The notes under the pieces: model-generated | What the model saw: the letters and a program-made list of their open reading frames with translations, nothing else | Database searches by the model: none | Told to the model about the DNA's origin: nothing | Shown: positions 17,477-26,017 of the stretch, piece by piece | Layout: every line of letters starts with the position of its first letter | Position numbering within the stretch: position 1 is the stretch's first letter | Position numbers and translations under genes: made by a program | Assembly (NCBI GenBank): GCA_965116335.1 | Contig: OZ220677.1 | Location: 2,418,001 to 2,482,000 of the forward strand | Length of the DNA stretch: 64,000 bases | Source: G963663315 sp965116335 | GTDB lineage: Bacteria; Pseudomonadota; Gammaproteobacteria; Arenicellales; Poriferihabitantaceae | Reading direction: 5' to 3'

Positions 17477-18049
17477 TCAAATCAGCAGGCTGCGCCCCAG
17501 GTCGGTCAGTGGGTGGACGACCAGACTCTGTATCAGATTCAATACCAGCAAGGCCAGAATCGGAGTCAGATCAATACCCGAAATTGCCGGAATCAGTTGT
17601 CGGAATGGTCGCAGGATGGGTTCACTCATGCTCGATACCAGCCAGGCTGCCGGATGTCTCGACATCGGCGCCACCCAGCTGAGTATCGCACTGGCGAGAA
17701 TGGTGATGATTAATATCCAGGTTAATATATTGATGGATTCGCCGAGCGCGAGCACCAATGCGCCGGCGGGATGGGCCGGGAACCCGGATACCGATAACAG
17801 CAGCATGGTTTTGACAAATGCGGTTAGCAGGATGAGAGCGATGGCTGCCAGGTCAATGCCGAACAGCTCCGGTAAGAACCGGCCAAGGATCTGCAGGGGA
17901 ATGTGTGTGGCGCGGATGACCAACTGACAGAGCGGGTTCCTGGGATCTGCCCGCAAAAGCTGGAACAGGAATCGCAGAATCGAGACGATCAGGTAAAAAC
18001 CAAGAATGGTTTCGATGGTAAAGCTGAGCGCGTTTTGTATATAAGGCAT
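17477..18049 (-). CDS. yggT: YggT-family membrane protein
   Basis: A 190-residue protein made of two similar halves, each with a hydrophobic pair. The first half has FYLIVSILRFLFQLLRADPR with NPLCQLVIRATHIPLQ. The second has ITILASAILSWVAPMSRHP with PILRPFRQLIPAISGIDLTP. This is the tandem YggT domain. The molecular role is unknown, although the family is implicated in osmotic tolerance and cell-envelope growth. It follows proC directly (stop and start adjacent) in a yggS-proC-yggT operon, an arrangement conserved in gammaproteobacteria. Confidence 0.88.
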   Translation of the reverse strand: MPYIQNALSFTIETILGFYLIVSILRFLFQLLRADPRNPLCQLVIRATHIPLQILGRFLPELFGIDLAAIALILLTAFVKTMLLLSVSGFPAHPAGALVLALGESINILTWILIITILASAILSWVAPMSRHPAAWLVSSMSEPILRPFRQLIPAISGIDLTPILALLVLNLIQSLVVHPLTDLGRSLLI

Positions 18050-18888
18050 TCAGGTTCCTCCCAGCGCATCCGCCAGTTCGTTGGATTTTTCAATGGCCGC
18101 CTGGATTCCGTCCGCTATGATTCGGTCGATTCCGTTTGCCTCCATAAAGGACAGGGCAGCCTGGGTAGTTCCTCCGGGTGAAGTGACTTGCCGGCGAAGC
18201 TGGTCCGGCGGATGGTCACTGGCCAGCGCCAGCCGGGCGGCTCCCAGAGCGGTTTCCAGAACCAGGGTGCGCGCGGCCTGTTGGTCAAGCCCGTTAGTTT
18301 CAGCCGATTCGATCATGATTTCCATCAGCTTGAAATAATAGGCCGGGCCACTGCCGGAGATGCCGGTTACGACATCAATATCGCGTTCGCTTTCCACCTG
18401 TACCACCGGGCCAACGGACTGCATCACGGATTGTGCGGTCAACCGTTGTTGTTCGGTAGTTCGAGGATTTGCCAGCATGGCGGTTACGCCACTGCCAACC
18501 AGGGCAGGCGTGTTTGGCATTACCCGTATAATCGGTAATTGTGCGCCAATCCAGCGGATCATATCGGCAATCCGGATACCGGCGGCAATCGACAGGATAA
18601 GAGGCTGGTTGGTTTGTAACAGGTGATTGACTGATGAAACGGCTTCACGCATCATTTGTGCTTGACTGCGAACACGATGATTTCGCCGTGCTGCACACAG
18701 GAGAGGTTATCCTGGTACACCTCAACACTGAATTTCTGTTGCAACCGTATTCGTTGTTCCTCCTGTGGGTCGGAAACATGGATTTGAGCCGCGTTCCAGC
18801 CGGATGCGAGCAGTCCGCCTATGATGCTGTGCGCCATGTTGCCGCCGCCGACAAACGAGATTATCTGGTTTTCGGTCATTTCATTCAT
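18050..18888 (-). pseudogene. proC: Pyrroline-5-carboxylate reductase, split by a frameshift
   Basis: ProC reduces pyrroline-5-carboxylate to proline. The first frame (18888-18652) encodes the Rossmann N-terminus IISFVGGGNMAHSIIGGLL and ends IIVFAVKHK. The second (18655-18050) begins MMREAVSSVNHLL and runs through LSIAAGIRIADM, RVMPNTPALVGSGVTAM and the dimerisation domain GISGSGPAYYFKLMEIM to the end. The family reads AVKPQ-M-M at this point. Adding one C to AAGCACAAATG restores VKPQMMRE, so a one-base deletion or a sequencing error is likely. The pieces overlap by ATGA, which would still allow coupled translation of two chains. Confidence 0.88.
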
Positions 18889-18924
18889 GCTTTCGGGCCT
18901 CCTTCAAGTGCAGTGAAGTTTACG

Positions 18925-19653
18925 CTATTGTGGCCGTGGGCCGAAGATGGCAGAGCCAATCCTGAGCTGGGTAGCACCCTCGGCGACAGCTGCTTCCATA
19001 TCGGCGGTCATGCCCATCGACAGCTGATCGAGCCGATGCCCTTTCCCGTTCAGGTACTCGAGATGTTCCCGGCATCTGGAAAACACGGCGCGCTGTTTGA
19101 CAAAATCCGCTTCCGGCTTCGGAATAACCATCAAACCGCGCAACCTGAGATTGGGCAACGTTTCGATATGGTCGGCGAGCTTCTCGGATTCGCCCGCGCC
19201 GATGCCGGACTTGGATTCTTCCTGTTGCAGATTCAACTGAATCAATACGTTGAGCGGCGTTGACACCGTTCTGTATTGATTCAGGCGGTTGGCCACCTTG
19301 ATTGATTCGATAGTATGCACCCAGTCGAATTTCTCAGCGATCATCTTGCTTTTTCTGCTTTGTATATGTCCGATGAAATGCCAGCGGGGACGGCGGGTAA
19401 TCCTGTTTTTCCCGTTTTCGGCGCAATATTCTGCCACCTGATCTATTTTCTCCGCTCCCTCCTGCAGAAAATTCTCGGCAAAGTCGAAGTGCGAGTTCTC
19501 CAGCAGTGCGATGATTTTCTCTGTCGGGTGACGCTTGCTGACTGCGATCAAGGATATGGAATCGTGCAAACGCTGGTACTTTTCGGCATATCGGTGTATG
19601 CGCTCCCGGGTATGTTGATAGCGTTGCAGAAGTGAATTTTCTTCGCTTGTCAT
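18925..19653 (-). CDS. yggS: YggS/PLPBP family PLP homeostasis protein
   Basis: A 242-residue single-domain alanine-racemase-like barrel that binds PLP without known catalysis and regulates vitamin B6 and amino acid pools. Key segments are ISLIAVSKRHPTEKI (PLP lysine), FAENFLQEGAEKI, WHFIGHIQSRKSKMIAEKFD, LIQLNLQQEESKSG and LSMGMTADMEAAVAEGATQL with the terminal RIGSAIFGPR phosphate site. First gene of the yggS-proC-yggT operon, divergent from argC. Confidence 0.93.
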   Translation of the reverse strand: MTSEENSLLQRYQHTRERIHRYAEKYQRLHDSISLIAVSKRHPTEKIIALLENSHFDFAENFLQEGAEKIDQVAEYCAENGKNRITRRPRWHFIGHIQSRKSKMIAEKFDWVHTIESIKVANRLNQYRTVSTPLNVLIQLNLQQEESKSGIGAGESEKLADHIETLPNLRLRGLMVIPKPEADFVKQRAVFSRCREHLEYLNGKGHRLDQLSMGMTADMEAAVAEGATQLRIGSAIFGPRPQ

Positions 19654-19809
19654 ATCGGGTTGCGGGTCGCGTATTACGGGTCGTCGTTGTGGACAGGTTG
19701 TGTGGATTGTATTGTGGATTGTATCAGACCGGGCGTGTCGGATATGATATTATCAGATTCGTTAAGCGGCCAACATAATGGCTTATCGAACACACGATGG
19801 ATAACCCCT

Positions 19810-20874
19810 GTGAAGATTGATCATCCACCTCTGGATGTCGGAATTATCGGCGGCACCGGCTATACCGGGGTAGAATTATTACGATTGCTGGCATCCCACC
19901 CTCTAGCTAATGTATCGGTCATCACCTCTCGCGAGGAAGCCGGTGCCTCTGTCACAGAATTGTTCCCCTCTCTGCGGGGGGGCTGCGATCTGGTTTTCAC
20001 TGACCCGGCTGAAGCGGACCTGACCGCCTGCGATCTGGTGTTCAGCGCGACCCCCGGCGGAGTGGCGATGAAACAGGCGCGGTCGTTGATGGCAGATAAT
20101 GTCAAATTGATTGATTTGTCCGCGGATTTCCGGATTCGGGATGTTGCCGTCTGGGAGCGTTGGTATGGACTCAAACACGCTTGCCCGGAGTTGGTCAATG
20201 AGGCGGTTTACGGTTTGCCGGAAGTTCATCGGCAGTCAATCAAAACGGCCCGGTTGATTGCCAACCCCGGATGTTATCCGACTGTCATTCAGCTGGGATT
20301 TCTGCCATTGATTGAAAATCGGCTGATTGATGTCACTACCCTGATCGCCGATGCCAAGTCCGGCGTCTCCGGCGCAGGTCGGGGATTGAGTCGGGCGACC
20401 GCATTTTGTGAGACGGCAGAGTCATTCAAGGCGTACTCGGCATCCGGTCATCGTCATCTGCCGGAGATCAAGCAGGGGTTGCAGGAAGCATCCGACGCCC
20501 CGGTTGATCTGGTATTCACTCCGCATTTGCTACCGCTGATTCGGGGTATCCATGCGACTCTGTATGCGCGTCTGTCGGAAAAGGGCGCGGCACTGGACCT
20601 GGAGCAGATTCAGCAGGTTTTTGTCGAGCGTTACAGTGAGGAACCATTTGTCGATGTGCTGGAACCGGGGTCGCACCCGGATACGCGCAGTGTTCGCGGC
20701 TCGAATCATTGCCGGTTGTCGATTCACCGACCACAGGACGGCGATACCCTCGTTATTCTGGCAGTAGAAGACAATCTGGTAAAGGGCGCCGCCGGTCAGG
20801 CCATCCAGAACATGAACCTGATGTCAGGATTCGAGGAAACCACCGGCCTTACGGACATCGCGCTGGTTCCCTGA
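19810..20874 (+). CDS. argC: N-acetyl-gamma-glutamyl-phosphate reductase
   Basis: This enzyme reduces N-acetylglutamyl phosphate to the semialdehyde in arginine synthesis, using NADPH. The GTG at 19810 gives 354 residues beginning VKIDHPPLDVGIIGGTGYTG, the family's length; the frame is open upstream to 19660 but that part has no family match. The Rossmann motif is GIIGGTGYTGVELLRLL, the active-site cysteine is in RLIANPGCYPTVIQLG, and DAKSGVSGAGR and SASGHRHLPEI follow. The last 99 bases, including the stop codon, are repeated exactly at 30029-30127. Confidence 0.93.
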   Translation: MKIDHPPLDVGIIGGTGYTGVELLRLLASHPLANVSVITSREEAGASVTELFPSLRGGCDLVFTDPAEADLTACDLVFSATPGGVAMKQARSLMADNVKLIDLSADFRIRDVAVWERWYGLKHACPELVNEAVYGLPEVHRQSIKTARLIANPGCYPTVIQLGFLPLIENRLIDVTTLIADAKSGVSGAGRGLSRATAFCETAESFKAYSASGHRHLPEIKQGLQEASDAPVDLVFTPHLLPLIRGIHATLYARLSEKGAALDLEQIQQVFVERYSEEPFVDVLEPGSHPDTRSVRGSNHCRLSIHRPQDGDTLVILAVEDNLVKGAAGQAIQNMNLMSGFEETTGLTDIALVP

Positions 20875-20875
20875 T
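20777..20875. repeat. Left copy of the 99-bp argC-tail direct repeat
   Basis: The segment TGGTAAAGGGCGCCGCC...GGTTCCCTGAT is identical over 99 bases to 30029-30127, in the same orientation. This copy is inside the intact argC gene. The two copies bracket 9.15 kb that contains the envelope lipoprotein operon. Confidence 0.97.
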
Positions 20876-20901
20876 TACGTTACGCACAGCATCCGAATGG
20901 T

Positions 20902-20932
20902 TGTGGATTCCCGTTTCCACGGGAATTGACGG
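20902..20932. repeat. Repeat A after argC
   Basis: TTGTGGATTCCCGTTTCCACGGGAA. The preceding bases (TACGTTACGCACAGCATCCGAATGG) plus this repeat recur at 29192-29244 with one mismatch, forming a second direct repeat of about 50 bases around the same region. Confidence 0.85.
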
Positions 20933-20998
20933 AAGGCAATCACTTCCCACCTGAGGGGGAGTCAAATCGTGCGAAGCGGATTTGGTGGGGGATTGGGG

Positions 20999-21027
20999 TT
21001 GACATTAGTTTTTATTCTGCCTATTCT
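20999..21027 (+). promoter_or_regulatory. Candidate promoter of the poly-C ORF and lpoB operon
   Basis: A perfect TTGACA (20999-21004) and TATTCT (21022-21027) are separated by 17 bases. They lie just upstream of the small ORF at 21049 and the LpoB-led operon; no other strong promoter was seen before lpoB. Confidence 0.55.
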
Positions 21028-21048
21028 CCCGGACATGGAGACACAAAT

Positions 21049-21231
21049 ATGAACCTGGCCGATCTTTTTTCCGACTTTTCGGATACCGTTTGGTGTATGC
21101 ACCGCAACGGTGGGGATCGTGCTGAAACTGGTTTAAATCGCACGAAAAACACTGAAGAGTTCAGTGAAGACAATCAGTTAAAACTCACCCCCCCCCCCCA
21201 CTTAAATTTCATAGGAAATTCAATCACTTAA
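21049..21231 (+). CDS. Small ORF of unknown function with a 12-C tract, possibly phase-variable
   Basis: The ATG at 21049 follows GGAG at proper spacing. The present frame encodes 60 residues (MNLADLFSDFSDTVWCMHRN...) and reads through the C tract at 21188-21199 into a short tail ending at 21231. With one more C (or two fewer), translation would continue in another frame through FDILFRHFDGQKLLFRKAQT and FYFSHRDHNGLGVPIRP to a stop at 21371, giving about 107 residues and ending 20 bases before lpoB. The downstream frame looks protein-like. No family was recognised. Confidence 0.45.
   Translation: MNLADLFSDFSDTVWCMHRNGGDRAETGLNRTKNTEEFSEDNQLKLTPPPHLNFIGNSIT
21188..21199. repeat. Homopolymeric C12 tract
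   Basis: Twelve consecutive C lie inside the small ORF at 21049. Tracts of this length are slippage-prone in bacteria and are the commonest basis of phase-variable genes. Assembly error in the tract length is also possible. Confidence 0.9.
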
Positions 21232-21391
21232 CAGACGGCCGGCAATCTGCGCCGTTTGATATTCTGTTTCGTCACTTCGACGGACAAAAGCTCCTGTTCC
21301 GAAAGGCTCAAACCCGATTTTATTTTTCGCACCGTGACCACAATGGCCTCGGTGTGCCAATTCGCCCATAGATAAGTGAAGTTCTTTGCCA

Positions 21392-22033
21392 ATGATTTAC
21401 AAGACTAAAATTCTCACGTTTACAATGAGCATCCTGGCATCCGTGCTGGTTTCTGGATGTGCTGCTACTGGAGTAAATAATGCGCCGGGAACTCCCACCC
21501 AGTATCAAGACATAGATAGCCCTGGGTTGGTAAAAGGTACTGGTATTGAGTCCCAGGATATTCAAACCATGGTCGACAAGATGGTTCGCCACATGCTCGC
21601 CAATCCAGTTCTCACCAGGCCCGGCGACCCTCCTCAGGTTATTGTAGATGCTACTTATTTCGAAAATCAGAGTTCGCAACGCCTGAACAAGAACGTTCTG
21701 ATTGATCAACTTGCCACCAGGCTACAGATAGCGGCCAATGGACGAATTCTGTTTGTTGATCGAGAAAACGCCGACATGATCGCAAAAGAGCGTGCCTTGA
21801 AGCGTGATGGGGTTACAGATGTTGGCACCGTAGAGTTGGTCCACGCCGTAGCCGGAGTTGATTACCGCCTGAGTGGCAGAATCACTTCGCTGGATGCGCG
21901 AACCAGTGATGGCGTGATGGAGCGGTATATGAGTATCGTATTCAGGATGACGGATTTGGAAAATGGAATTGTCGTGTGGACAAACCAATATAGTTTCAAA
22001 AAAACCGGACAAGACGACATTATCTATCGTTGA
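21392..22033 (+). CDS. lpoB: LpoB-like outer-membrane lipoprotein (penicillin-binding protein activator)
   Basis: LpoB reaches from the outer membrane through peptidoglycan to activate PBP1b. This 213-residue protein has a lipoprotein signal (LASVLVSGC, acylated Cys near residue 24) and the LpoB domain: VIVDATYFENQSSQRLNKN, LIDQLATRLQ, ADYRLSGRITSL-like strands and a terminal IVVWTNQYSFKKTG. A second Lpo-type gene and its synthase partner are not in the window, so which synthase it activates is unknown. First annotated lipoprotein of a tightly spaced operon that ends at 28524. Confidence 0.8.
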   Translation: MIYKTKILTFTMSILASVLVSGCAATGVNNAPGTPTQYQDIDSPGLVKGTGIESQDIQTMVDKMVRHMLANPVLTRPGDPPQVIVDATYFENQSSQRLNKNVLIDQLATRLQIAANGRILFVDRENADMIAKERALKRDGVTDVGTVELVHAVAGVDYRLSGRITSLDARTSDGVMERYMSIVFRMTDLENGIVVWTNQYSFKKTGQDDIIYR

Positions 22034-22056
22034 GTTTTCTTTAACTTCTTTAACTG

Positions 22057-23304
22057 ATGAGTAATCTGATTATGAATATGAAGGCATGGCACTTGTTTTT
22101 GACCTTATCTGTTGCAAGCAGTCTGCTGGCGGGATGTGGTGGTTCGACCGGCGTCGTAGAGGTGGACACGAAGGAGGTAGATGCCTATTTGGTGGACAAA
22201 CCCGTAAAAATGCATCCATTGCTGACAAAAGTTGTCGTGGAAGGTGAGCGAAACCGTGTGCTGAATCAAATGCGTGCGGGATTAACCGCGATGGAATCAG
22301 GACATGACGACCTTGCCGCTGATTTGTTTGATGATGCCCTGCTGACTATCGAAGCGGTTTATGGAGACAACGAGAAAGCCCGAAATGCCCGTAACATGTT
22401 CAGCGCAGAGGACAGGAAGATATTTCGTGGCGAACCTTACGAACGCGCCATGGCCTATTATTACCGGGGAATCCTGTATTTGATGGAGAGAGATTACGAA
22501 AACGCACGTGCGAGTTTCAAATCCGGCTTTCTGCAAGATACATTAGCCGAAGAAGAAAAATATCGCGGAGATTTTGCTTTACTCACCTTTTTGGAAGGCT
22601 GGGCTTCCCAATGCAACGGCAACGCAGGACTGGCAGAAGAAGCTTACTCCCTGGCGCGAGAAATGAACAGCCGTCTGGTTACACCAAAACCAGAAGATAA
22701 TACGTTGATACTGGTGGATCTTGGGTATGCACCCGTGAAGTATGCCGACGGTGACCACCAGCAGCAACTGAAAATCAGTGCGAACAAACGCAAGGCACCG
22801 AAATCTGTCACTTGGCTTGCGAATGACACGTCCCACAATTTGCAGAATAACGAGGGCATTCTTTGGCAAGCCACAACTCGGGGAGGGCGCGAGTTTGATG
22901 CCATATTGGAAAACAAGGTGCAATTCAAGGAATCCGCCGAAGAAGCGTCGGAAACAGCAGAGGCAATTGCAATAGGCGCCACTGCTATTTCCCAAGTGCA
23001 ATCGGCACTGGGCGACCACGATTCTGCACTGTCATCGGCGGGAATCGGCATGTTCGCCGGGCTGTTTTCGTTGGCTGCAAGCTCCACCTCCAGCGCGACC
23101 GAAACCGCTGCGGACACTCGCTATTGGGACAATCTGCCTGAAAAAGTGGCGTATGGAGCGCATCAGGTTGACGAGACGACCTCCGAAATCAACGTGAAAT
23201 TCAGCAGTACTCCACAAAGGCCATTAGTAGTTTACCCGGCCAGTAGTAGTAAGGGGTGTGGCCTTGTATGGACGCGGTCTTCCTCACCCCATACGAATTT
23301 ATAA
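22057..23304 (+). CDS. COG3014-family lipoprotein with TPR-like repeats
   Basis: A 415-residue exported lipoprotein (signal ending LLAGC, Cys about residue 26). Residues 70-210 contain TPR-like helical pairs such as GLTAMESGHDDLAADLFDDAL and AYYYRGILYLMERDYENARA. This is followed by an Ala/Ser-rich hydrophobic stretch near 325-355 and a C-terminal beta-like segment. Family members occur beside lpoB and ycfL in other gammaproteobacteria, which points to an envelope or peptidoglycan role, but no activity is known. It starts 23 bases after lpoB. Confidence 0.7.
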   Translation: MSNLIMNMKAWHLFLTLSVASSLLAGCGGSTGVVEVDTKEVDAYLVDKPVKMHPLLTKVVVEGERNRVLNQMRAGLTAMESGHDDLAADLFDDALLTIEAVYGDNEKARNARNMFSAEDRKIFRGEPYERAMAYYYRGILYLMERDYENARASFKSGFLQDTLAEEEKYRGDFALLTFLEGWASQCNGNAGLAEEAYSLAREMNSRLVTPKPEDNTLILVDLGYAPVKYADGDHQQQLKISANKRKAPKSVTWLANDTSHNLQNNEGILWQATTRGGREFDAILENKVQFKESAEEASETAEAIAIGATAISQVQSALGDHDSALSSAGIGMFAGLFSLAASSTSSATETAADTRYWDNLPEKVAYGAHQVDETTSEINVKFSSTPQRPLVVYPASSSKGCGLVWTRSSSPHTNL

Positions 23305-23316
23305 AAAGAGCGCACA

Positions 23317-23811
23317 ATGATTAATCGAAAAATATTATCTGATTTGTATATTCTGCCACTGGTTCTCGTAATTCTGGTAATTGCAGGCTGTCAGCATGCA
23401 TTGGTGAAGCCGAAGCCTCAGTGTGACTTTACGGTTATGAACTCCCAACCTCCGGCCACCGGAGCGGTGCTTGTGTCGTTGGTTCCCGGTTCAGTAACGC
23501 CCATACCACTGAATGCCGTGAACATTACAGATCGCGCTATTACCAATAAAATCATGGTGCAGGCCACTCATGGGGAACGGCTGGAAACGGGCGATGTGAA
23601 GACATTTGCCCGATTCGTCAACTGTACCGACTATCCGCTCCAGGTCGAAGCACGCACCCATTTTCTGGATGCCCGGCAAGTGAATGCAGAGCCAGTGACG
23701 GCCTGGAATCGCATCCATCTTCCGGCTCATACCATCGGTAATTATGTTGTGCAGTCAACCGCCGGAAACATCATTGAGAGTTATCTGATCGAACTCCGGG
23801 AGGGCAAATAG
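23317..23811 (+). CDS. YcfL-like (DUF1425) lipoprotein
   Basis: A 164-residue protein with a lipoprotein signal (LVILVIAGC) and a beta-sandwich-like domain: NITDRAITNKIMVQATHGER, a C-terminal VNCTDYPLQVEARTHFLDA and a PAHTIGNYVVQST strand. In E. coli the corresponding gene ycfL lies directly before lpoB; here it follows at third position, so the gene neighbourhood is conserved but reordered. Function unknown. Confidence 0.68.
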   Translation: MINRKILSDLYILPLVLVILVIAGCQHALVKPKPQCDFTVMNSQPPATGAVLVSLVPGSVTPIPLNAVNITDRAITNKIMVQATHGERLETGDVKTFARFVNCTDYPLQVEARTHFLDARQVNAEPVTAWNRIHLPAHTIGNYVVQSTAGNIIESYLIELREGK

Positions 23812-23814
23812 ATC

Positions 23815-24687
23815 ATGCAGCGAGCCACCACGTATTTGCTTACCCCCATTGCTTGCATAATGAGTCTCATGGTGGGCAGTGTGGCCGCATCATCAAACAA
23901 CGGGGAACAGCGACCCAATACACCGATTGTGCTGGAACACACTCCGAAAATATCTCAGGTCACAGAGAACCCTTCTTCAACGATAGTGCAGACCGCCTTC
24001 ACCGAGGCTTACCGTAAAGCGGATACCCCGCGTATTGTGATTCTCTGGAATCAGGTTTTCAGTGATCGTCTGAGGGAGTATGAGGCATCGGAATTGGCAG
24101 TAATGAAAAATCAGGAGAACATCACGACAACAGAGAAAGGAGAGGGCGTCGATGCGATTGTTCACAATATGAGTGCCAACGAATGGTCTCTGGGCATCCA
24201 CAGGAAAGATGACTCAAGAATATCGCCTCTTTCAGAGGTGGATGGTTTCCGATTTGAGACGGGCTTCTCACGTCCTTTTTTGATGGCTGGCGCGAACCTC
24301 ATCAATCGCGCCAGCATCATGCGAATCACCCACGCGGAAAATCTTCGTGAGGCTTCCTCGCACGCACTTGACGACAAGCAACTCATCGAAACCCGGGCTC
24401 TTCAGGGGCATGCTGATCTGATGATCGAGATTCTTGCATCCCAATCATCAAAATCTGTCATATCTTTCCGAGTTTCGGTACTGGATATCAAGACAGGGCA
24501 GATAAAAGCCGACTTTGTGAAAAATCTGAACCCTGAAAGACGCAATGAAAAAGAAAAATGGGCTGCGGTTCAAGGTGGATATACCCGTATCAAGGAGTAT
24601 TCCCCCGGTATCAATCCTGAGGAGATGGGAAGAACCCTCGCGCTACAAACCATGAGCGAATTGGTCCGTATATGGGAAAAACTATGA
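23815..24687 (+). CDS. Secreted protein of unknown function in the lpoB operon
   Basis: A 290-residue protein with a signal peptide (about 1-25, ending SVAA). The segment TPRIVILWNQVFSDRLREYE followed by GEGVDAIVHNMSANEWSLGI resembles proteins found in LpoB/YcfL-type clusters, with a faint CsgG-like flavour in the ATP-free Rossmann-like pattern, but I cannot assign a family. The start is 3 bases after the YcfL-like stop. No lipobox is visible, so it is probably periplasmic. Confidence 0.55.
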   Translation: MQRATTYLLTPIACIMSLMVGSVAASSNNGEQRPNTPIVLEHTPKISQVTENPSSTIVQTAFTEAYRKADTPRIVILWNQVFSDRLREYEASELAVMKNQENITTTEKGEGVDAIVHNMSANEWSLGIHRKDDSRISPLSEVDGFRFETGFSRPFLMAGANLINRASIMRITHAENLREASSHALDDKQLIETRALQGHADLMIEILASQSSKSVISFRVSVLDIKTGQIKADFVKNLNPERRNEKEKWAAVQGGYTRIKEYSPGINPEEMGRTLALQTMSELVRIWEKL

Positions 24688-24715
24688 ATGTGTCAGAGAA
24701 CATGAGAAAACCAAC

Positions 24716-26017
24716 ATGAAAAAACTCCCTTCACTACAAACCAAACAGATCCGTATTCTGGCGATTCTCACCCTGTCCGGTTGCCTTTCTATCGCCAGGG
24801 CTGACGCACAGAATCCCTTTTGGGAGTCGTCCCTGAATAGTTGCCAGGGCGCCATGAATGACAGCATGGAGTCCGCCGCCGAATGCTTTCTGGGCGATGG
24901 CATCAACAGCTTGTTCGATAAAGGCATTAATCTTGCCGACAAACGGGGCAAGGAGACTTTTGGGGAAAATTTCTCGATCACCAGCAAAATGGCCTGGGTG
25001 CCGGACATAGGTAGCATGGGCGGACTGGATATAGTCACTCCGTTCTCCCTTGTGGGGGACAGTGATCTGGCAGTCGCCCGGTCTGCCTCCTTCATGCAAC
25101 AGGGCGTGACCCGCTGGCGTGATGGATCAGGTGTCATGCGGAACGACCTTCGTCATGGAGTGGTTCATAGATTCCGGGTTTCGGACAGGCCGGATTCGGA
25201 CGTGGTAGGGCTTTCGTCGTTCTACCTGCATAGTGCAGAACATGGCCATGAAGTGCTTGCCCTTGGCATGGATTGGTTCGGACGTTGGGGAACCGGGGAG
25301 TTTCGGTACTTCTCTCCTACCACCGGTTGGAAAATGGTTAGATCGGGATATGAGGAGAGGCCGCTTGAGGGCGTGGAACTCGGGATGCGTTTGGACCTGA
25401 CAACCACGATTGACGTATCGGTGACCGGCTACCAGTGGGAAGCGGAAGATGGCTCGGGCGACAAGAACCGGGGCACCCGTATGGGGATCAACTGGAGTCC
25501 TCACCCATATCTGACTTTCGATACCACTTGGGATGGGGGGAATGATGACGAATCCATAGCCGCCGGGATACATCTTTTGATACCGTTTGGCCCCCGGCCG
25601 AAAAAGACCCGTTGGGAATGGTTCGGTGTGGCGAGTGGCGGCAATTCCGGCAATACAAGCCTGTATCAGGCAGTTCCAGAAATCGGCCGGATTCGCGTTG
25701 CTTCGCGTTCTGTATCCGTTTCTTCATCTTCAGGCAGCCAGGGCGTGAGTGCCCGTTTCATGGAGCCGTCCGTTGACAGCGGGGAGGTTGTGGACGTGGA
25801 AGTGTTCATTGCACAACCTGCACAACGGGATATCACCGTCACTGTGAGACTGAAGCCGGGCTCGACGGAGCCATCCGCTATTCCCGGGGAGGACTATGTT
25901 GACCAGGTCATGGAGGCGACGATCACCAAAGGCACCACAAGTGCAGTTGTTTCCTTTACGTTGATTCGGAACGATGAAATGCAGGAAGCCCGGAGCCTGG
26001 GAGTTTCCGTTTCGTAA
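24716..26017 (+). CDS. Inverse autotransporter (intimin-type) beta-barrel with a short Calx-beta-like passenger
   Basis: A 433-residue outer-membrane protein. After a signal peptide ending ARADA, residues about 60-300 match the intimin/invasin barrel (PF11924-like): DIVTPFSLVGDSDLAVARSA, a GVTRWRDGSGVMRNDLRHG turn, and GWKMVRSGYEERPLEGVELG. The passenger is only about 110 residues, one Calx-beta-like fold with EDYVDQVMEATITKGTTSA, and it stops without the Ig repeats and lectin end of true intimins. Whether the passenger is exported in the usual inverse orientation is inference. Confidence 0.72.
   Translation: MKKLPSLQTKQIRILAILTLSGCLSIARADAQNPFWESSLNSCQGAMNDSMESAAECFLGDGINSLFDKGINLADKRGKETFGENFSITSKMAWVPDIGSMGGLDIVTPFSLVGDSDLAVARSASFMQQGVTRWRDGSGVMRNDLRHGVVHRFRVSDRPDSDVVGLSSFYLHSAEHGHEVLALGMDWFGRWGTGEFRYFSPTTGWKMVRSGYEERPLEGVELGMRLDLTTTIDVSVTGYQWEAEDGSGDKNRGTRMGINWSPHPYLTFDTTWDGGNDDESIAAGIHLLIPFGPRPKKTRWEWFGVASGGNSGNTSLYQAVPEIGRIRVASRSVSVSSSSGSQGVSARFMEPSVDSGEVVDVEVFIAQPAQRDITVTVRLKPGSTEPSAIPGEDYVDQVMEATITKGTTSAVVSFTLIRNDEMQEARSLGVSVS

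Noticed and set aside
19660..19809. N-terminal 50-residue extension of argC
   Set aside because: It has no similarity to the family and the GTG at 19810 gives the normal length and start.
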